Shown here piece after piece: positions 7,501 through 13,524 of a stretch of 14,004 nucleotides of DNA. Source of the DNA: Bacteroidales bacterium (lineage in GTDB: Bacteria > Bacteroidota > Bacteroidia > Bacteroidales > UBA932); the NCBI GenBank assembly GCA_023227835.1, contig JALOCI010000062.1, positions 1 through 14,004 on the forward strand, given 5' to 3'. Positions within the stretch are counted from its first letter, which is position 1. Each line of letters begins with the position of its first letter. The position numbers and the translations under genes were made by a program. Under the pieces are notes generated by a model. The model did not search any database, was not told where the DNA came from, and saw only the letters and a program-made list of their open reading frames with translations.

Positions 7501-8244
7501 ATGAAAAAATTAATCACCGTGTGGTTTAGTTGTGGAGCAGCAAGCGCAGTTGCTGCTAAAAAGACTATCGAAAAATATGGACAAACACATGATATACTAA
7601 TAGTTAATAATCCTATTAAAGAAGAGCATGAGGATAATAGGAGGTTTTTGAAACAGATAGAGGAATACATTCAGCACCCAATAATCGAGGCAGTAAATTC
7701 AAAATTCCCAAACCACTCTATTGTCGAAGTTTTTGACAAAAAGAAGTATATGAGTGGAGTCTTGGGGGCACCTTGTACGCTTGAATTGAAAAAAGAGGCA
7801 AGATATCAGTTTGAATTGTCGCACAACATTGACTTCCATGTGCTTGGTTTTACCATTGATGAGTGGCAAAGACAAAAAAAATTTAATGAAGGTGAGAGGG
7901 GTAACACTTTGCCAGTGCTGATTGAAAACTTTATAACAAAAGATGATTGCTTTAAGAGGCTTCGCAAGGATGCGATAAAGATACCTGAAATATACAATAT
8001 AGGTTTTCCGAATGCTAACTGCATAGGATGCGTGAAAGCTCAAAGCCCAACATACTGGAATCTTGTAAGAAGTGAGTTTCCGTTAATCTTCCAGCAAAGA
8101 GCCGAACAAAGCCGAAGGATTGGATGTAAGCTGGTAAAACTGCATGGCAAACGCATTTTTTTAGATGAATTAAAACCATCTGACAAAGGGGGTAAAATCC
8201 GAAATTGGGAATGTGGGATATTTTGTAGTATGGGAGAAATTTAA
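7501..8244 (+). CDS. PAPS reductase/PP-loop family protein (adenine nucleotide alpha hydrolase-like)
   Basis: A 247-residue protein with an N-terminal PP-loop variant, WFSCGAASAVAAK (residues 8-20), in the position of the SGGxxS motif that binds the ATP/PAPS phosphates. EEHEDNRRFLKQIEE (41-55) and GVLGAPCTLELKKEARYQFE (87-106) are typical of phage PAPS reductase-like proteins. Cysteines at 92, 174 and 177 (CIGC), 238 and 242 (CGIFC) could bind an iron-sulfur cluster or zinc. PP-loop enzymes of this kind activate substrates by adenylation or handle sulfur. Neighbouring a DNA methylase, it may act in nucleic acid or base modification, but sulfate assimilation and tRNA thiolation relatives cannot be excluded. 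Family assignment is good; substrate is unknown. Confidence 0.82.
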   Translation: MKKLITVWFSCGAASAVAAKKTIEKYGQTHDILIVNNPIKEEHEDNRRFLKQIEEYIQHPIIEAVNSKFPNHSIVEVFDKKKYMSGVLGAPCTLELKKEARYQFELSHNIDFHVLGFTIDEWQRQKKFNEGERGNTLPVLIENFITKDDCFKRLRKDAIKIPEIYNIGFPNANCIGCVKAQSPTYWNLVRSEFPLIFQQRAEQSRRIGCKLVKLHGKRIFLDELKPSDKGGKIRNWECGIFCSMGEI

Positions 8245-8256
8245 TAAAAGCATAAT

Positions 8257-8475
8257 ATGGCAATAATGACTTGGACAAGAGAAAGAAGGTGCAAGGACTG
8301 CATGAATCTCAGATATTTTTACCCTAATCCAAACAAATTTTATAAAAGACACAGATGCATAGCATACAATCTCCCCGAAAATCTCAATTCAATAAGGGCG
8401 ATAACATGTGTTGACTTTGAATGGAATCATACCGCAATTCCGTATTACATAGACTATCAAACAGAAAATAAATAA
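8257..8475 (+). CDS. Small Cys-motif protein of unknown function (72 aa)
   Basis: Starts 12 bases after the PP-loop gene. The product has RRCKDCMNLRYFYPNPNKF at the N-terminus (CxxC), a third Cys in HRCIAY and a fourth in ITCVDFEW, spaced like a zinc-binding fold. The C-terminus is aromatic and ends IPYYIDYQTENK. I recall related small proteins from Bacteroidales prophages but know no role. It could be a zinc-finger adaptor for its neighbours. This is an independent gene, since the frame is short but well conserved in character and fits the operon spacing. Confidence 0.7.
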   Translation: MAIMTWTRERRCKDCMNLRYFYPNPNKFYKRHRCIAYNLPENLNSIRAITCVDFEWNHTAIPYYIDYQTENK

Positions 8476-8487
8476 AAGGAGAGAACA

Positions 8488-9024
8488 ATGAAAGATAATC
8501 TAAAACACTACCGGCTATCGGTCAGCAGGGTCTTTCCGGTAAGCCATCCGAGAAAAGGAGAGGAGACAAATTTTAAATTAAAAATACAAAGAAATTTTGA
8601 TTGCAAAGTGTGTCCTCACGTGCTCTGTGACACATGCTATGCCGGGAATTTTTGGACTAAGCTCCACACCATCCGTTCAAATTACCCTCTTTGGGAAAAA
8701 CGCATGAGGGAGGTCCAAGAAGGTAGGGCGGTTATAGAGCTATTCTACTGGTCTGATAAGCCTTACAGAAGCAAACAGATAGTCTTCGCGACACTCGCTA
8801 AGGATTCGGGGTGTGGGGTACAGCAAATAGGATTCAGATTCATTAAAATTGACCATCCAATTCTGTATAAAGAAACCACAAAAAGAGTATTTGAATACGA
8901 CATGGCTTTGACTGCATTAGCAAAGAATGATGGTCTCTCCCTCGAAGATTTTAAGGCTTGGTTCAAGAATTACGATTTATCCGAGCCTCTGGCAATTATT
9001 CAGTTTACGAAATTCAGATATTAA
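8488..9024 (+). CDS. Phage protein with a CxxC-x4-CxxC motif (178 aa), possibly ASCH/PUA-like
   Basis: A purine-rich AAAAGGAGAG ends four bases before the ATG, an unusually good Shine-Dalgarno-like site for this genome. The protein has a Cys4 motif CKVCPHVLCDTC at about residues 39-50, a likely zinc site. It then contains KLHTIRSNYPLWEKRMREVQ and a WSDKPYRSKQIVFATLA segment, a HTIR...W...G.A.....YWS.KPY pattern that I loosely associate with the ASCH/PUA-like fold, which binds RNA or modified nucleotides. That link is uncertain. The C-terminal part is mixed helix and strand (EYDMALTALAKNDGLSLEDF). A role with the nearby methyltransferase and PP-loop protein in nucleic acid modification is conceivable. 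Confidence 0.75.
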   Translation: MKDNLKHYRLSVSRVFPVSHPRKGEETNFKLKIQRNFDCKVCPHVLCDTCYAGNFWTKLHTIRSNYPLWEKRMREVQEGRAVIELFYWSDKPYRSKQIVFATLAKDSGCGVQQIGFRFIKIDHPILYKETTKRVFEYDMALTALAKNDGLSLEDFKAWFKNYDLSEPLAIIQFTKFRY

Positions 9025-9028
9025 GATT

Positions 9029-9376
9029 ATGAAAGAGGAAACAACCGAAAACCCCATCACAATAGGGGACGTTCTCAAAGATGCCGATTTTCAAAACATC
9101 CTTAGGAAAAGAATATGGGCACTTGGAAAATACGTAAGCAGGGAGTACAAGTCCAACCCCGTGAAAACATTAGATAATAAGCGAATGCTTGAAGTTGAGG
9201 GTTTCATACAGCAATTCGTTTTTATCCTTGAAAAGAGCTGCAAATTATCCTCCACGGAAAGGAATCTGATAAATACAGAAGTGCAACAAGCCATGATAGA
9301 GTGGCAGATTAAAAGACAAGAGGCAAATGGAAGAGCTATTGAACAGGGTTTGCCGGATAGCGGAGCTATCGCGTGA
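9029..9376 (+). CDS. Hypothetical phage protein (115 aa)
   Basis: I place the start at the ATG at 9029, four bases after the previous stop. A longer frame from 8927 would overlap the previous gene by about 100 bases, which is less likely. The product is helical and charged: ITIGDVLKDADFQNILRKRI, then WALGKYVSREYKSNP, then a long helix region through LEKSCKLSSTERNLINTEVQ and AMIEWQIKRQEANG. No motif is recognised. Its last 50 bases overlap the start of the DnaA-like gene, so translation may be coupled to that replication protein. Function unknown. Confidence 0.65.
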   Translation: MKEETTENPITIGDVLKDADFQNILRKRIWALGKYVSREYKSNPVKTLDNKRMLEVEGFIQQFVFILEKSCKLSSTERNLINTEVQQAMIEWQIKRQEANGRAIEQGLPDSGAIA

Positions 9377-9647
9377 GCAGATGAAGGGCACGAGCAGGAA
9401 GTATCACATAGTTGCCGCAAGGGTACTTTTCTGCGAAGAGGCCAGCAAGAAGGGATTCACGGCAGGGGATATAGGCAAGGTTCTCGGAGGAAGAGACCAC
9501 TCCTCAATCCACCACCTTTTACACCACTATAAAACCACAATCTATTATGAGAATTACAGAAAAAGATTTGACAACCCTTCGATTCCGGCCGGATATAATT
9601 ATCGGGATAGACCCGGACATAATTCTATCAGGGGTTGCAATCCTTGA
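9327..9647 (+). CDS. DnaA domain IV-like DNA-binding protein
   Basis: A 106-residue protein whose core matches the C-terminal DNA-binding domain of DnaA: SRKYHIVAARVLFCEEA (residues 23-39) and the signature GGRDHSSIHHLLHHY (54-68), the helix-turn-helix of domain IV that reads the DnaA box. The AAA+ domain is absent, so it cannot do ATP-driven origin melting alone. It may target phage or host origin sequences, repress host initiation or regulate phage genes. The start overlaps the previous gene by 50 bases and the end overlaps the RuvC-like gene by 101 bases. The long C-terminal tail (residues about 82-106) is encoded entirely in that overlap and may be an extension without function. Confidence 0.8.
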   Translation: MEELLNRVCRIAELSREQMKGTSRKYHIVAARVLFCEEASKKGFTAGDIGKVLGGRDHSSIHHLLHHYKTTIYYENYRKRFDNPSIPAGYNYRDRPGHNSIRGCNP

Positions 9648-10071
9648 TAAGGGCACAAAATCGCTTGAATTACGAAGCCTCTCCTTTGCCAAGGTGATTG
9701 ACTTGCTGATATGGATATGTGGTCAGGATAAGAAGATTTTGGTATGTGTGGAGGCTGGATGGCTCAATGAGGGCAACTGGCATCTGAACAAAAGAGATAA
9801 TTCAAGGACTGCGGCGGCAAAGGGTAAGGCGGTTGGTGCAAATCACGATGTGGGAAAAAGAATAGTAGAGATGTGTGAGCATTGGGGCGTGATGGCAGAG
9901 AAAGTCCGCCCCCTTCACAAGTGTTGGAAGGGGGCAAACAGGAAGATAACACATGAGGAATTCTGCGAGGTAACAGGATATAAAGGCCGCACAAACCAGG
10001 AAACAAGGGATGCGGGGCTGATAGCCTGGAACAGGGCGGGATTCCCGATAAAGATAAGGGTATCAAGGTAA
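9547..10071 (+). CDS. RuvC-like Holliday junction resolvase (phage)
   Basis: A 174-residue protein with an RNase H-like fold signature: IIIGIDPDIILSGVAILD (residues 17-34) supplies the first acidic residue, Asp22. VCVEAGWL (67-74) supplies Glu69. NHDVGKRIVEM (99-109) and RDAGLIAWNRAG (154-165) match RuvC-like C-terminal elements, with Asp155 a likely third acidic residue. Such phage nucleases cut four-way junctions during recombination or packaging. The start is the first ATG of the frame; it overlaps the DnaA-like gene by 101 bases, and a later start would shorten but not remove that overlap. The gene ends the confident part of the plus-strand module. Confidence 0.82.
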   Translation: MRITEKDLTTLRFRPDIIIGIDPDIILSGVAILDKGTKSLELRSLSFAKVIDLLIWICGQDKKILVCVEAGWLNEGNWHLNKRDNSRTAAAKGKAVGANHDVGKRIVEMCEHWGVMAEKVRPLHKCWKGANRKITHEEFCEVTGYKGRTNQETRDAGLIAWNRAGFPIKIRVSR

Positions 10072-10090
10072 TTATTTATATATTCGCACT

Positions 10091-10403
10091 ATGACAGCCG
10101 ACGAATTTGTCGATACAATGGAAGCTCTCAAGGAATTTCTTGAGGAGAGAGGGGAATCCACCCTTGGGGGGCAGGTTTGTCGATATGTATGTCAATGTGG
10201 TAGAGATGGCCGTGGGGGATTGTGCTCGTATGGTAACATGGTTCGTCTATGAAAACGACTTCGGGAAGAGAGGTCTTGAGGCATGGTTTGATGACAAGCC
10301 TACCAAAATAACAACAGCCTTACAATTATATTACTTCGTATTAAAAAGAGAGGAGGGAGAAAATAAAAGAGGAGACCGAAAACAGCCCCCTCTTTTGGTA
10401 TAG
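10091..10403 (+). pseudogene. Small phage protein gene split by a frameshift in a G6 run
   Basis: The frame from ATG 10091 reads MTADEFVDTMEALKEFLEER then GESTLGG, and stops at 10252. A second frame, open to 10403, takes over after the run of six G at 10166-10171 and reads RFVDMYVNVVEMAVGDCARM, VTWFVYENDFGKRGLEAWFD and ITTALQLYYFVLKRE. Removing one G joins them into about 103 residues (STLG, then GRFVDMY), which reads as one coherent helical protein. I therefore call one gene with a +1 indel rather than two genes. The ATG-initiated piece of the second frame near 10107 is an artefact. The cause may be a sequencing error, a real mutation, or phase variation. Function unknown; I recall similar short proteins in Bacteroides prophages. 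Confidence 0.6.
10365..10396. terminator. Possible bidirectional terminator between convergent modules
   Basis: AAAAGAGG (10365-10372) pairs perfectly with CCTCTTTT (10389-10396), leaving a 16-base loop. TTTT at the end of the stem on either strand makes it usable from both directions. It sits at the end of the plus-strand module, just before the last minus-strand gene stops at 10423. The stem is short and A/T-rich, so strength is doubtful. Confidence 0.4.
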
Positions 10404-10422
10404 ATAGATTGAGATGGTATTC

Positions 10423-11046
10423 CTATTCAAGTTTCACATATTTCGGTGCTGAAACCGTACTGTTCGGGTTTGCATTTGTGATTTTTAATGTAGCTCCTAT
10501 GACCTTGAATCTTAGGCCGAGGAACTTGTATTTATAAATCTTTGTCCCGACTGCCGTTATACTGTCTTTTGAATAATAATAAGGTTGCTTAACCGAATCA
10601 TTGTAAATTATACCTCCCATGCCTCCCCATTCATCTGACCAAGCAAACGATTTTCCGAAAACGGGTTTTTCCTTCTCAATGAATATTGTATCTCTGAGTG
10701 GAATGTCCGGGGGCTTCACGTTGGTTGTTGTCTGAGTAGAAATATACATCTCCGCATCCCTGAGCTTTATTTTCATGTTTTTCAGGTCTGCACGGATTTT
10801 AGTGCTATATAAATCCAACTCTTTCTTTTCGAGCGTTACCTTCTCCACTTCAGCAACCAACTGGCCATTTTTTGCTTGATAATACATTACTGTATCATTC
10901 AGCAGGGCCGTCTTTGTTGCCTTCAGCTCGACTATCTCAACCTTGCTATTCTTATACTTGTTCCAGAAGAAAAAACAGCCAAAAACGGACAAGAGGAGCA
11001 GCACTATGATAAGTGCCGTTCCTCTGTTTGATTTCTCGTTACTCAT
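10423..11046 (-). CDS. Membrane-anchored coiled-coil protein, spanin-like layout (DUF6549-type)
   Basis: A 207-residue protein with one N-terminal membrane segment, TALIIVLLLLSVFGCFFFW (residues about 10-28), after a short basic start. A periplasmic coiled coil follows around residues 35-100, including LVAEVEKVTLEKKELDLYST and KIKLRDAEMYISTQ. The C-terminal part is beta-rich (VKPPDIPLRDTIFIEKEKPV, GTKIYKYKFLGLRFKVIGAT). I recall this as similar to DUF6549 proteins of Bacteroides prophages. An inner-membrane anchor with a long coiled coil after holin-like genes matches the layout of phage i-spanins, which help disrupt the outer membrane at lysis, but no o-spanin is visible. Its start overlaps the previous gene's stop by 8 bases. 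Last gene of the minus-strand module. Confidence 0.75.
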   Translation of the reverse strand: MSNEKSNRGTALIIVLLLLSVFGCFFFWNKYKNSKVEIVELKATKTALLNDTVMYYQAKNGQLVAEVEKVTLEKKELDLYSTKIRADLKNMKIKLRDAEMYISTQTTTNVKPPDIPLRDTIFIEKEKPVFGKSFAWSDEWGGMGGIIYNDSVKQPYYYSKDSITAVGTKIYKYKFLGLRFKVIGATLKITNANPNSTVSAPKYVKLE

Positions 11047-11449
11047 TTTTCTTTTCGAGTTTTAATCCTTTTAAGATAGCCTGTATAAGTCCTATATCAA
11101 AGAATCCGTTAGCCGCTAATCCGACCGCGAATCCATATATCAGGACTACCCACCAAACTAAGCCAGCAAACATCCCAAGCTTAAAATACCATCCAACGAA
11201 ACACAGGAGAATGGATATTGCCCAAGCAACAAGCTGTTTGAGAAACCCTGAAATATTTAGCTTTTTGTTGATGAAGGCTGCAATCAGAACCACGAGCGGC
11301 ACGAGTGCTGCAAGGGAAATGAAGTAGTTAGAGAATCCTGTCTCCACTACGGTGGTTACAACGGAATTGACTGTTTCCTGTGCAAAAACAGTTACAGGAA
11401 CTACGAAAAACGCAACTGCGGCGCATAAAAATAAAAGTAATTTTTTCAT
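11039..11449 (-). CDS. Multi-membrane-segment protein, holin-like
   Basis: A 136-residue protein starting with a signal peptide-like segment, MKKLLLFLCAAVAFFVVPVT, ending at VFAQ, a plausible cleavage site. Three or so membrane segments follow: YFISLAALVPLVVLIAAFI, LVAWAISILLCFVGWYF and a third, MFAGLVWWVVLIYGFAVGLA. A charged tail KGLKLEKKNE closes it. A short hydrophobic protein next to a coiled-coil membrane-anchored protein at the end of a late operon is the arrangement of holin and spanin genes, but a signal peptide is unusual for a holin. No endolysin is visible nearby. The upstream gap (11450-11482) holds a 5-base-stem hairpin at 11467-11480, before the start on this strand. Confidence 0.72.
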   Translation of the reverse strand: MKKLLLFLCAAVAFFVVPVTVFAQETVNSVVTTVVETGFSNYFISLAALVPLVVLIAAFINKKLNISGFLKQLVAWAISILLCFVGWYFKLGMFAGLVWWVVLIYGFAVGLAANGFFDIGLIQAILKGLKLEKKNE

Positions 11450-11482
11450 AATGATTATTGTTTTATGAGGATCGCTCCTCGG

Positions 11483-11728
11483 TTATATTAACATCAAAAT
11501 AGTTATCAGAATAGCACTCGCAACTATTCCACAGCTATCAGCTGCAAAGTCTTTCCAGTCCCATTTAAGGTCTGTTATTTCCTTCACTACTCCGAGAACA
11601 ACTGTTCCAACAAATGCTGTCACATAGCAGTAAAGGAGCGAAAGGTCAAGCAGGTGAGCATAGAGAAAGCCTGTCGAAAAAGTGAGAAAGCTTATGCTGA
11701 AGTGCAGCATCTTGTCAGTGATTGTCAT
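11483..11728 (-). CDS. Small membrane protein, DUF2279/VanZ-like pattern (81 aa)
   Basis: I choose the ATG at 11728 (MTITDKMLHF) over 11782, because the upstream ATG would overlap the previous gene by 43 bases. The product begins DKMLHFSISFLTFSTG, continues through hydrophobic segments and then has GVVKEITDLKWDWKDFAADS before a final hydrophobic segment ASAILITILMLI. The order DKxxHF, then KEixD with a WDxxDxxAD-like region, resembles the DUF2279/YfiM-type small membrane proteins; I recall similar proteins in Bacteroidales prophages near lysis genes. Function unknown, and it may contribute to lysis or envelope interaction. Confidence 0.7.
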   Translation of the reverse strand: MTITDKMLHFSISFLTFSTGFLYAHLLDLSLLYCYVTAFVGTVVLGVVKEITDLKWDWKDFAADSCGIVASAILITILMLI

Positions 11729-11739
11729 AATTACTGTTT

Positions 11740-12042
11740 TTAGGTAAATAAATAACTTCCATCCTCTTGTTTTACAATACAAACGACAACAGGGAGGTTG
11801 TTCTTTTCAACCTTTTCAATCTGCTTAATAAGGAACCGAGCACCAGTAAACAGGACCCGGCTCTCTCCTGCAAATCGCAACTGAAGTGTAAGACATTTTC
11901 CGCCCTCGCACTTTTTTGAGTCCTCTATCTTATAGTCGATTATCTCTACATCCTTGTTGAGTATCTTCGACATTGAGATTCTCTCTCCTATGAAATTCTT
12001 CCGCTCCGGGAGTGGAATATTCAGATCAACCCACCTATTCAT
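11740..12042 (-). CDS. Small phage protein of unknown function (100 aa)
   Basis: A soluble 100-residue protein: a short N-terminal segment MNRWVDLNIPLPERKNFIGE, then a beta-rich core with VEIIDYKIEDSKKCEGGKCL and RFAGESRVLFTGARFLIKQI, ending in a strand pair with VVVCIVKQEDGSYLFT. I recall similar compact beta-rich proteins in Bacteroidales prophages but know no function. The stop of the previous gene overlaps its start by 8 bases, indicating coupling. No signal peptide or catalytic motif is seen. It could be a small DNA-binding or tail-associated protein. Confidence 0.7.
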   Translation of the reverse strand: MNRWVDLNIPLPERKNFIGERISMSKILNKDVEIIDYKIEDSKKCEGGKCLTLQLRFAGESRVLFTGARFLIKQIEKVEKNNLPVVVCIVKQEDGSYLFT

Positions 12043-12331
12043 ATTCTTGCGTTACTTTTTGCTTAATATTCTCTACATTATTGTAGTAATTCGTAAACTC
12101 ATAGCATTGTGGGTCTGCTATTCCTTTACGTTGGATTGCGAGCTCCTCCCCGTAGGGATAAGAGTTAACAACGAGCTGATTAATAACCTCCTCTCTTGAA
12201 GGAGAGTGAGAAAAATATAAAGGCTCATATTCGAACCCCTCTTCTTTCTGCTGTATGTCGTGATTATACGCATACAGATTTGCTCCTAACTGCTGAATGA
12301 GCGGTGGCCTGCTGTTTGAAAATGCCTTCAT
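12035..12331 (-). CDS. Short tail-associated-type phage protein (98 aa)
   Basis: The N-terminus reads MKAFSNSRPPLIQQLGANLY followed by AYNHDIQQK. A start with PPLI, then an aromatic YxYNxDI pattern, is one I associate with short proteins found next to tail-fibre or receptor-binding genes in Bacteroides prophages. A second half, FEYEPLYFSHSPSREEVINQ and NYYNNVENIKQKVTQEYE, is mixed. Function is unknown; a tail-tip or fibre assembly role is an inference from recollected context. Its start overlaps the end of the RT gene by 68 bases in another frame, which is long for this window and may mean the RT tail runs past its functional end. Confidence 0.65.
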   Translation of the reverse strand: MKAFSNSRPPLIQQLGANLYAYNHDIQQKEEGFEYEPLYFSHSPSREEVINQLVVNSYPYGEELAIQRKGIADPQCYEFTNYYNNVENIKQKVTQEYE

Positions 12332-13268
12332 CTATTTTTAGTTTTTTAAGTAAATTCCTTGAATTACAGTGCTTACACCAGCCATAATAACTCGCCATCG
12401 ACTTAATATTTCCGGACTTCTTAACCATTGCCTTTTTTATGCTCTTCCTGAGCAGTGTATGGGTGTGAAAGAATACATATCCAACGAAGTCAACTCCTCT
12501 TGAATCGACAGGAAACACCTGATAATTATCCTTTATCTGTAGTTTAAGCCTATCAGAGAGGTATTCCTTGATTTCTGTAAGAAGTGCATGCAGGTATCTT
12601 TTATCCGCATGCAGTATTACCATATCATCACAGTAGCGATAATAATATTTGACGCCCTTTGTCTCCTTCAACCAATGATCTAAATATGAAAGATATAAGT
12701 TTGCGAAATATTGAGATACAAAATTACCGATAGGCACTCCCGGAGCAGAGTCTATTATTTCATCAAGCAGCTTCAGCGTTCTCGTGCATTTGATTTTCCT
12801 GCGAATAATACCCTTGAGTACATCATGATCAATGTTCGGATAGAACTTTCTCACATCAAGCTTAAGGCAGTATTGAGTACCCGCAACGTCTTTCAAGTCT
12901 TGCCTCACCCTGTTGGCACATCCATGAATGCCTCTGCCTTTTATGCAGGAGTATGTGTCACGTGTGAATACATTGCACCAGACAGGTTCGAGAACAATCA
13001 TAATAGCGTGATGAACTACACGATGACGGAAGTCAAGCCTGTATATCTCGCGTTCCTTTGGTGTCAGTTTTTTGAAAATAAAATACTCTCCTGTCCTGTA
13101 TGTTTCAGAATTGAGTTCATTGTGTAGCCTTAGAAGATTACCCTCAACGTCTTTATCGAACACCCTTACTCCGTATGTTGATTTTTTGTTTTTCTTGGCA
13201 TTAATATAAGCCTGCCTGATATTATCTATCGAGCAGATCCTGTCGTATATGTTGCCAACTCTTTTCAT
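12264..13268 (-). CDS. DGR reverse transcriptase
   Basis: A 334-residue reverse transcriptase from the ATG at 13268 (MKRVGNIYDRICSIDN), the usual kind of DGR-RT start. The frame stays open to 13374 with a TTG at 13340, but that extension adds little that looks like RT. KLDVRKFYPNID (residues 136-147) carries the first catalytic Asp138. GVPIGNFVSQYFANLYL (177-193) has the IGNxxSQ pattern typical of DGR enzymes in place of the QGxxxSP of group II intron RTs. RYCDDMVI (211-218) is the YxDD catalytic box, with Asp214 and Asp215. FVGY (261-264) follows. There is no maturase or endonuclease domain. It reverse-transcribes the adjacent TR RNA, misreading A, and the cDNA replaces VR in the target gene. 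The TR lies directly upstream. Confidence 0.95.
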   Translation of the reverse strand: MKRVGNIYDRICSIDNIRQAYINAKKNKKSTYGVRVFDKDVEGNLLRLHNELNSETYRTGEYFIFKKLTPKEREIYRLDFRHRVVHHAIMIVLEPVWCNVFTRDTYSCIKGRGIHGCANRVRQDLKDVAGTQYCLKLDVRKFYPNIDHDVLKGIIRRKIKCTRTLKLLDEIIDSAPGVPIGNFVSQYFANLYLSYLDHWLKETKGVKYYYRYCDDMVILHADKRYLHALLTEIKEYLSDRLKLQIKDNYQVFPVDSRGVDFVGYVFFHTHTLLRKSIKKAMVKKSGNIKSMASYYGWCKHCNSRNLLKKLKIDEGIFKQQATAHSAVRSKSVCV

Positions 13269-13333
13269 TTCATTCGTGCTATTATGCCGGGCCTTCAGTA
13301 TCCTTACAAACACGGCTTTTATTTTGTTGTTTT

Positions 13334-13347
13334 TTGCCAAGAGGCAA
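13334..13347. repeat. Short perfect hairpin between TR and RT gene
   Basis: TTGCC (13334-13338) and GGCAA (13343-13347) form a 5-base stem with loop AAGA. It lies in the roughly 100-base leader between TR and the RT ATG. The stem-loop contains CCAAGAGGCA (13337-13346), which also occurs at the 5' edge of TR (13474-13483) and of VR (13641-13650). It may be part of the structured DGR RNA. Confidence 0.5.
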
Positions 13348-13371
13348 GGTTGCAGTTGATTTATTTTTTTA

Positions 13372-13485
13372 CACTAAGCTGAGCCCCGATATTCGCATTC
13401 GCATTCGAAGGCGTGTTGTTCGAATTCGCATTCCGAAGACCTGCATTCGCACCATTATTCGCATTCGCAGACACCAAGAGGCACC
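13372..13485 (-). repeat. DGR template repeat (TR)
   Basis: A 114-base segment aligns without gaps to 13539-13652 at a constant offset of 167. The two differ at 20 positions and in every case TR has T on the plus strand (A on the coding strand); 20 of 27 T are changed and none of the 87 other positions is. Read in the target frame, TR has eleven AAY Asn codons, the composition expected of a DGR template because A-to-N changes there give many amino acids but no stop codons. TR is non-coding on its own and must be transcribed as part of the DGR RNA, probably with the leader that runs into the RT gene. Confidence 0.95.
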
Positions 13486-13524
13486 GTCAACCGCCCGCCT
13501 ATTATCTTTTTTCCGTTTTTTCGT

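Noticed and set aside
11013..11327. Plus-strand ORF of 104 aa opposite the holin-like gene
   Set aside because: Antisense to the membrane protein gene, with no independent support.
11740..12331. The 98- and 100-aa genes as Avd
   Set aside because: They are not basic helical bundles by eye and are mixed or beta-rich; Avd would be strongly helical and basic.
12711..13127. Plus-strand ORF of 138 aa opposite the RT
   Set aside because: Shadow of the RT reading frame.
12264..13268. RT as group II intron maturase or retron
   Set aside because: No maturase or endonuclease domain, IGNFVSQ rather than QGxxxSP, and a TR/VR pair beside it.
13269..13340. TTG start at 13340 for the RT
   Set aside because: The extra 24 residues carry no RT feature and would run through the leader after TR; the ATG at 13268 begins with the MKRVGNIYDRIC pattern typical of DGR RTs.
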